Assembly: GCF_023094165.1 (NCBI RefSeq) | Contig: NZ_JALMDK010000005.1 | Coordinates: forward strand, 682,001 to 746,000 | DNA length: 64,000 nucleotides | Source of the DNA: Crossiella sp. S99.2 | Lineage (GTDB): Bacteria > Actinomycetota > Actinomycetes > Mycobacteriales > Pseudonocardiaceae | Direction of reading: 5' to 3' | In this document: piece by piece, positions 60,797-64,000 of the stretch | Position numbering within the stretch: position 1 is the stretch's first letter | How the letters are laid out: each line of letters starts with the position of its first letter | The notes under the pieces: generated by a model | Told to the model about the DNA's origin: nothing | Seen by the model: the letters and a program-made list of their open reading frames with translations, nothing else | Databases searched by the model: none | Program-made: the position numbers and the translations under genes

Positions 60797-60997
60797 GCGG
60801 CTGTTCCCGGCATCCCGGGAACACGTACCTCGACACGTCCACAGCGTGCCCAGCGGTCCTGGCACGGACCGCACCTCCAGCCAGCTCCAGGCCAGGGAGC
60901 GTCCACGATCTTGTCATGAAGGTGGTGGAAACCCCTGGCGGCTCTCCAGCTCCGGCCTCGAATCCGGAGCAGGGAGCCCTGGCTCGCCAGGGAAACC
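60786..60997 (+). promoter_or_regulatory. Structured 5' leader of the second crp-like gene (copy 3 of 3)
   Basis: Order of elements: GCGTTACCTGA (60786-60796); hairpin GTTCCCGG/CCGGGAAC (60803-60822); an extra hairpin GCGGTCC/GGACCGC (60853-60872); segment A GCCAGGG (60891-60897); segment B CCCCTGGC (60932-60939); hairpin CTCC+CTCCGG pairing with CCGGAG+GGAG (60944-60976); segment B' CCCTGGC (60977-60983); segment A' GCCAGGG (60986-60992); ATG at 60998. The same order and spacing as before the 17304 crp and moxR genes. Confidence 0.75.
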
Positions 60998-61708
60998 ATG
61001 CAGGACAACAACAACACGTCAACCGTCAACCAGATCCATCCGGCCCTGGTGTCCTCCTCCCTTCTTCGCGGACTCGCGGAGGGCCAGGCGCAGGCACTGG
61101 CAGCAGAGCTGACGATGGCCGAGTTCCTCCCCGGGATGAGAATCTTCGGCGAAGGCGCCCTCGGCGACCACCTGTACGTGATCTGCACGGGCAAGATCAA
61201 GATCAGTCAGTCGGTGGGCACCGATGCCCAGCGACTGAAGCACCTCCTGGGGCCAGGCGAACTGTTCGGTGCCGCGTTCGAGCTTGAAAGCGGCCTGCAC
61301 ACCACCACGGCAACCGCGGCGACGGGTATCACCGCCGCACGTATCCGATACTCGCGATTGAACGAGTGGATCGCCGTGGAGCCGAACATCCAGCGGGAGA
61401 TCCTGATCGAGTTGTCCGGACGTGCGATCGAGTTCCATGCTCGGCGCGACGAGCAGCTCGTGCTCAGCGTCAGGTCCAGGCTGGTGAAGCTGTTTCTCCT
61501 GCTGGGACAACGATTCGGCCGGGAGGTCGGCGGCGCGATCAGCCTCAAACACCACTTGGACCACTCCGAACTCGGTGACCTGATCGGCGCCGACCGCCAG
61601 GCCGTGCATGGAGCCATGACCGAGCTGATCCGCCTCGGGGTGATCTCGCGGAAACGCCGCGGAGTCAACCTGCTCGACCCGCAAGTGCTGGCCCACCTGG
61701 CTGAGTGA
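60998..61708 (+). CDS. Crp/Fnr-family transcriptional regulator
   Basis: A 236-residue regulator. The sensory barrel (residues 25-130) includes FGEGALGDHLYVICTGKIKI and LGPGELFGAAFELESG. The C-terminal winged helix contains SELGDLIGADRQAVHGAMTE and LIRLGVISRKRRGVNLL. The ligand pocket is not of the cAMP type. The start follows the shared leader hairpin by five bases. It is 12 bases upstream of a third Crp-like gene, suggesting that the two proteins work as a pair. Confidence 0.87.
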   Translation: MQDNNNTSTVNQIHPALVSSSLLRGLAEGQAQALAAELTMAEFLPGMRIFGEGALGDHLYVICTGKIKISQSVGTDAQRLKHLLGPGELFGAAFELESGLHTTTATAATGITAARIRYSRLNEWIAVEPNIQREILIELSGRAIEFHARRDEQLVLSVRSRLVKLFLLLGQRFGREVGGAISLKHHLDHSELGDLIGADRQAVHGAMTELIRLGVISRKRRGVNLLDPQVLAHLAE

Positions 61709-61720
61709 GGCGACCCCGTC

Positions 61721-62434
61721 ATGCAGATCATCGACAACGACGGGGTGGTCGCGGCCCCGCTGCAGCACAGGTTGGCCTCCTCCTGGCTGTTTCGCAGCCT
61801 CAGCCCCGCGCAGGCCGTCAAGTTCCAGCGGGAGATGCGGTTGGCGACCTACCAGCCGGACGAGCTGATGTTCCTCGAAGGCGAGCACGGCGACCGGGCC
61901 CACTTCATCTGCACCGGCAGGGTGAAGACAAGCCGGGCGATCATCGACCGGCCGCGCTACCTGCGTGCTCTCCTGGGGCCTGGCGACCTCGTTGGCGTGG
62001 CGTCCTTCCTGGACTCAGGGCCGCGGGACTTGACCGCGGTGGCCGTCACGAAGGTGACCACGGCAAGCATCACCTGGGAGCAGTTGCGGACCTGGTGTGA
62101 CCAAGTCCCGGCGATCGGTCTCGACCTCGCCCGCGAACGACACGCCCGCGCCCGGGAGTTCGAGACGCGAGCATTGCACCTGGCGTTGCTGGACGCGTCG
62201 GCCAGGTTGGCCGGCCTGCTGCTGGCTCTGGCGAGGGGCTTCGGCGTCACCGAGCAGGGAGTGGTCCGGGTTGAGCACCACCTCACCCAGGATGAGCTGG
62301 CCCACCTGATCGGCAGCAGCCGGGAGACCGTCAGCAAGACGATCCAGCAGTTCACCACCCGGGGCTGGATCCAGCCGATGGAAGGCGAGGTGTGGCTGCT
62401 GAAGCCGGACCTACTCCTGCGAAGGGCACGCTGA
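61721..62434 (+). CDS. Crp/Fnr-family transcriptional regulator
   Basis: A 237-residue regulator. The barrel has FLEGEHGDRAHFICTGRVKT and LGPGDLVGVASFLDSGPRDL; the winged helix has DELAHLIGSSRETVSKTIQQFTTRGW. Closely related in layout to the preceding regulator but only moderately similar. It begins 12 bases after that gene without its own leader, so is probably co-transcribed and co-regulated. A stem-loop follows at 62456-62495. Confidence 0.87.
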   Translation: MQIIDNDGVVAAPLQHRLASSWLFRSLSPAQAVKFQREMRLATYQPDELMFLEGEHGDRAHFICTGRVKTSRAIIDRPRYLRALLGPGDLVGVASFLDSGPRDLTAVAVTKVTTASITWEQLRTWCDQVPAIGLDLARERHARAREFETRALHLALLDASARLAGLLLALARGFGVTEQGVVRVEHHLTQDELAHLIGSSRETVSKTIQQFTTRGWIQPMEGEVWLLKPDLLLRRAR

Positions 62435-62455
62435 CCGGTTGGTTCGAGTGTTTCC

Positions 62456-62495
62456 AGGGACATCGGAGTTCGCGACCTGCGGCTCCGGTGTCCCT
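62456..62495 (+). terminator. Stem-loop after the tandem crp-like genes
   Basis: AGGGACATCGGAG (62456-62468) pairs with CTCCGGTGTCCCT (62483-62495), 13 pairs with one U-G. Confidence 0.75.
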
Positions 62496-62560
62496 CCCCA
62501 TGTGCGCGTTAGCTGGCAGGTCGTGGTGATCAGCAACCCAACCGCGCGGAGGTGATCCGG

Positions 62561-63130
62561 GTGCCAATCTGCCAACAACGACGCTGGCTCGCCGTCCGCG
62601 CCGCCGCCTTCGTCATGGCCATCGCCGCCGCCACCGGCGCGGTGGTCACCCGCGATCTCGACGGCCAGGCACTCGTGCTGATCTCCCCGCAGTCCGGCAG
62701 CGCCGACTACGTCAAGCGAATCGACGCCGTCGCCGAGGAGTTGCTGGGCAATGACACCGCGATGCGCGCCGTGCTCGGCCAGAACACCCGCAACCTCACC
62801 GCGGACCCGGTTCGCCGGTCGCTGGCTACGATGCGGCAACTGCTCGGCGCGACCAGCTCCGAACTGACCAGGATGCGCGAGGAGAAGCGCGTCCCCGAGC
62901 CGTTCGGCGCCAGTCACGGCAAGCTCGCCACCGTCGTGGGCACGCTCAGCCAGCACTACGAGGCGATGCAACGCGCCATCGCCGCCACCAACGCCGCCGA
63001 CCAGCAACAGGCCCTGCTGGCCGCCCGCACCCTGGACACCCGCTACGCCGAGCTGCTCATGGACTACCTCCGCGACTACCAGCAACGCCTCCACGCCGCC
63101 GGGTTCCGCCTGGACAAGGCACCGCGGTGA
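62561..63130 (+). CDS. Hypothetical membrane-anchored or secreted protein
   Basis: A 189-residue protein. An N-terminal basic then hydrophobic segment (RRWLAVRAAAFVMAIAAATG) acts as signal or anchor, followed by a helical extracytoplasmic part (LLGNDTAMRAVLGQNTRNL, LSQHYEAMQRAIAATNAA). GTG 62561 has GGAGG eight bases upstream. It overlaps the next gene by GTGA. No family recognised. Confidence 0.6.
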   Translation: MPICQQRRWLAVRAAAFVMAIAAATGAVVTRDLDGQALVLISPQSGSADYVKRIDAVAEELLGNDTAMRAVLGQNTRNLTADPVRRSLATMRQLLGATSSELTRMREEKRVPEPFGASHGKLATVVGTLSQHYEAMQRAIAATNAADQQQALLAARTLDTRYAELLMDYLRDYQQRLHAAGFRLDKAPR

Positions 63131-63945
63131 GTACTGCCTCCGAGCCCGCGCACACCCTCCGCCACAACCCCGAATGCTCCGGGTGCCACGACTACGCCGT
63201 GCTGCTGGCCCGCGAGATCGGTGCCCGCCGCGCCTTCTACCAGGCCGGCGTCTCCCACGCTGACGCGCTGGCCGCCTTCCGCCGCGGCGTCATCGGCTAC
63301 CTCAAGGGCCGTCACCCACTGCGCACCGAACGCCTCAAGAAGGACGGGTTTCCGTTGGGGCCCAACACCACCGAGTCAACACTGCTCGCGGCGATGGCGC
63401 AGTGGGACCAGATGCGCGACGGCGAACTCCGGCACAGCGCGGAGAACGCGGTCCGGGACGAACTGCACGCCCTGCGTGCCCGCAACGCCGAACTGGAGGG
63501 CGCGCTGGCCAAACACACCGAGCACCGCAACGCCGACCAGGCCGTCTACCTGGAGCGCCTGCACCACTACGAGGAACAGGCGCAGAGGTTGACCAGCCAG
63601 CTCAGTGAATGTGCCAACGATCGCCGCGAGCTGTCCCGCGGCGCGGTCCGCCTGGCTGACCACATCGCCGCGGGCGGCGGCACGTTGCCCACGCTGTTCC
63701 GGCGCCCGGACTGGTACCGCCGCTGGGCCGAAACCGGCCCGGCCAAGCCGATCAAGAGGCCGACGACCACCCCGCCGGACAAGCCGAAACCAACGTCCGC
63801 ACCGGGGCCGACCCTTGGCAAGGCATCAGTCGCACCTATCAGAAACGTTGGGGTGAAACGATTCTCCAGGATCTTTGGACTGGCACGCTGTGGACGTTGG
63901 GGCAGATCGGCCAGGACGGGACGGCCGCCGAGCGCAGGACGCTGA
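63127..63945 (+). CDS. Hypothetical coiled-coil protein, 3' end doubtful
   Basis: A 272-residue frame. An N-terminal Cys/His motif (NPECSGCHDY) is followed by a long charged helical or coiled-coil region (residues 95-165, ELHALRARNAELEGALAKHT), then a Pro/Lys-rich tail (KPIKRPTTTPPDKPKPTSAP). The last 40 residues are Arg-rich and unnatural, while another frame is better there, so the gene either ends by frameshift or overlaps the next gene. Confidence 0.5.
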   Translation: MSTASEPAHTLRHNPECSGCHDYAVLLAREIGARRAFYQAGVSHADALAAFRRGVIGYLKGRHPLRTERLKKDGFPLGPNTTESTLLAAMAQWDQMRDGELRHSAENAVRDELHALRARNAELEGALAKHTEHRNADQAVYLERLHHYEEQAQRLTSQLSECANDRRELSRGAVRLADHIAAGGGTLPTLFRRPDWYRRWAETGPAKPIKRPTTTPPDKPKPTSAPGPTLGKASVAPIRNVGVKRFSRIFGLARCGRWGRSARTGRPPSAGR

Positions 63946-64000
63946 TTGACCAGCTCGCCGACCAGCGACTCCTCGTCCGGCACGACCGCGGGCAGGCCGA
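63750..64000 (+). other. Partial reading frame running off the window
   Basis: The third forward frame reads naturally (GADPWQGISRTYQKRWGETI, WTLGQIGQDGTAAERRTLID, QLADQRLLVRHDRGQA) to the last base without a stop. It is either the start of the next gene or the shifted continuation of the coiled-coil protein. No start codon with a ribosome site is identified. Confidence 0.45.

Overview
The window is about 70% GC, has many GTG starts and 4-base ATGA/GTGA gene overlaps, and encodes a mycothiol-type maleylpyruvate isomerase, EspG/PPE-like type VII secretion cargo and DUF3558-type lipoproteins. This points to an actinomycete chromosome, probably order Pseudonocardiales. The order-level call is inference.

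Layout. (1) 0.3-15 kb is ordinary chromosome: a radical SAM protein, a VOC protein, metH behind an S-adenosylhomocysteine riboswitch, an RNase HI with a zinc-binding tail, an AAA/DUF4143 ATPase, a metallo-beta-lactamase-fold hydrolase, a membrane acyltransferase, a maleylpyruvate-isomerase-like protein and an MHS-type transporter. (2) 15.3-16.4 kb is a type I-E-like CRISPR array of 18 repeats with no cas genes in the window. Its repeat sequence changes part-way through. (3) 16.5-21.7 kb is a compact island: a decayed copy of the 3' end of a vWA gene, a Crp/Fnr-family regulator, and a coupled MoxR-type AAA ATPase / vWA protein pair, the latter carrying an HExxH motif. Long stem-loops bound its genes. 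(4) 21.7-28.9 kb holds an ABC exporter with a divergent TetR and a glycosyltransferase, then a polymorphic toxin (membrane anchor, Hint domain, REase-like C-terminus) with a coupled immunity gene. The toxin cassette sits between 50-bp inverted repeats. (5) 28.9-35.9 kb is rearranged chromosome: a 5'-truncated metal P-type ATPase head-to-head with a 5'-truncated MFS gene, then CopC, VanZ-like, a TetR/methyltransferase pair with clear operators, a bacterial sodium-channel homologue, and a DUF21/CorC-type gene broken by a frameshift and cut off at about 35.9 kb. (6) 35.9 kb to the window end looks like a large integrated plasmid or phage-like element. It carries a DnaB-like helicase, family-A DNA polymerase, DnaG-like primase, two sigma-like proteins, a ParA homologue without its P-loop lysine, ParB, a type VII secretion cargo block (PE/PPE-like, EspG, YbaB-like, WXG100-like) and two tandem Crp-family regulators.

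Regions 3 and 6 are linked. A GCGTTACCTG-type element lies upstream of the replication genes, the MoxR gene and the Crp genes, in the same orientation relative to each gene. Three of these genes (crp at 17.3 kb, moxR at 21.5 kb, crp at 61.0 kb) also share a 175-210-nt 5' leader with the same order of hairpins. Each leader has four mutually complementary GCCAGGG/CCCTGGC segments, the last one directly before the start codon. Stem sequences differ while pairing is kept, so this is a candidate undescribed cis-regulatory RNA controlling a Crp/MoxR/vWA system that may be carried by the same family of elements. This leader and the system it controls are the main discovery of the window.
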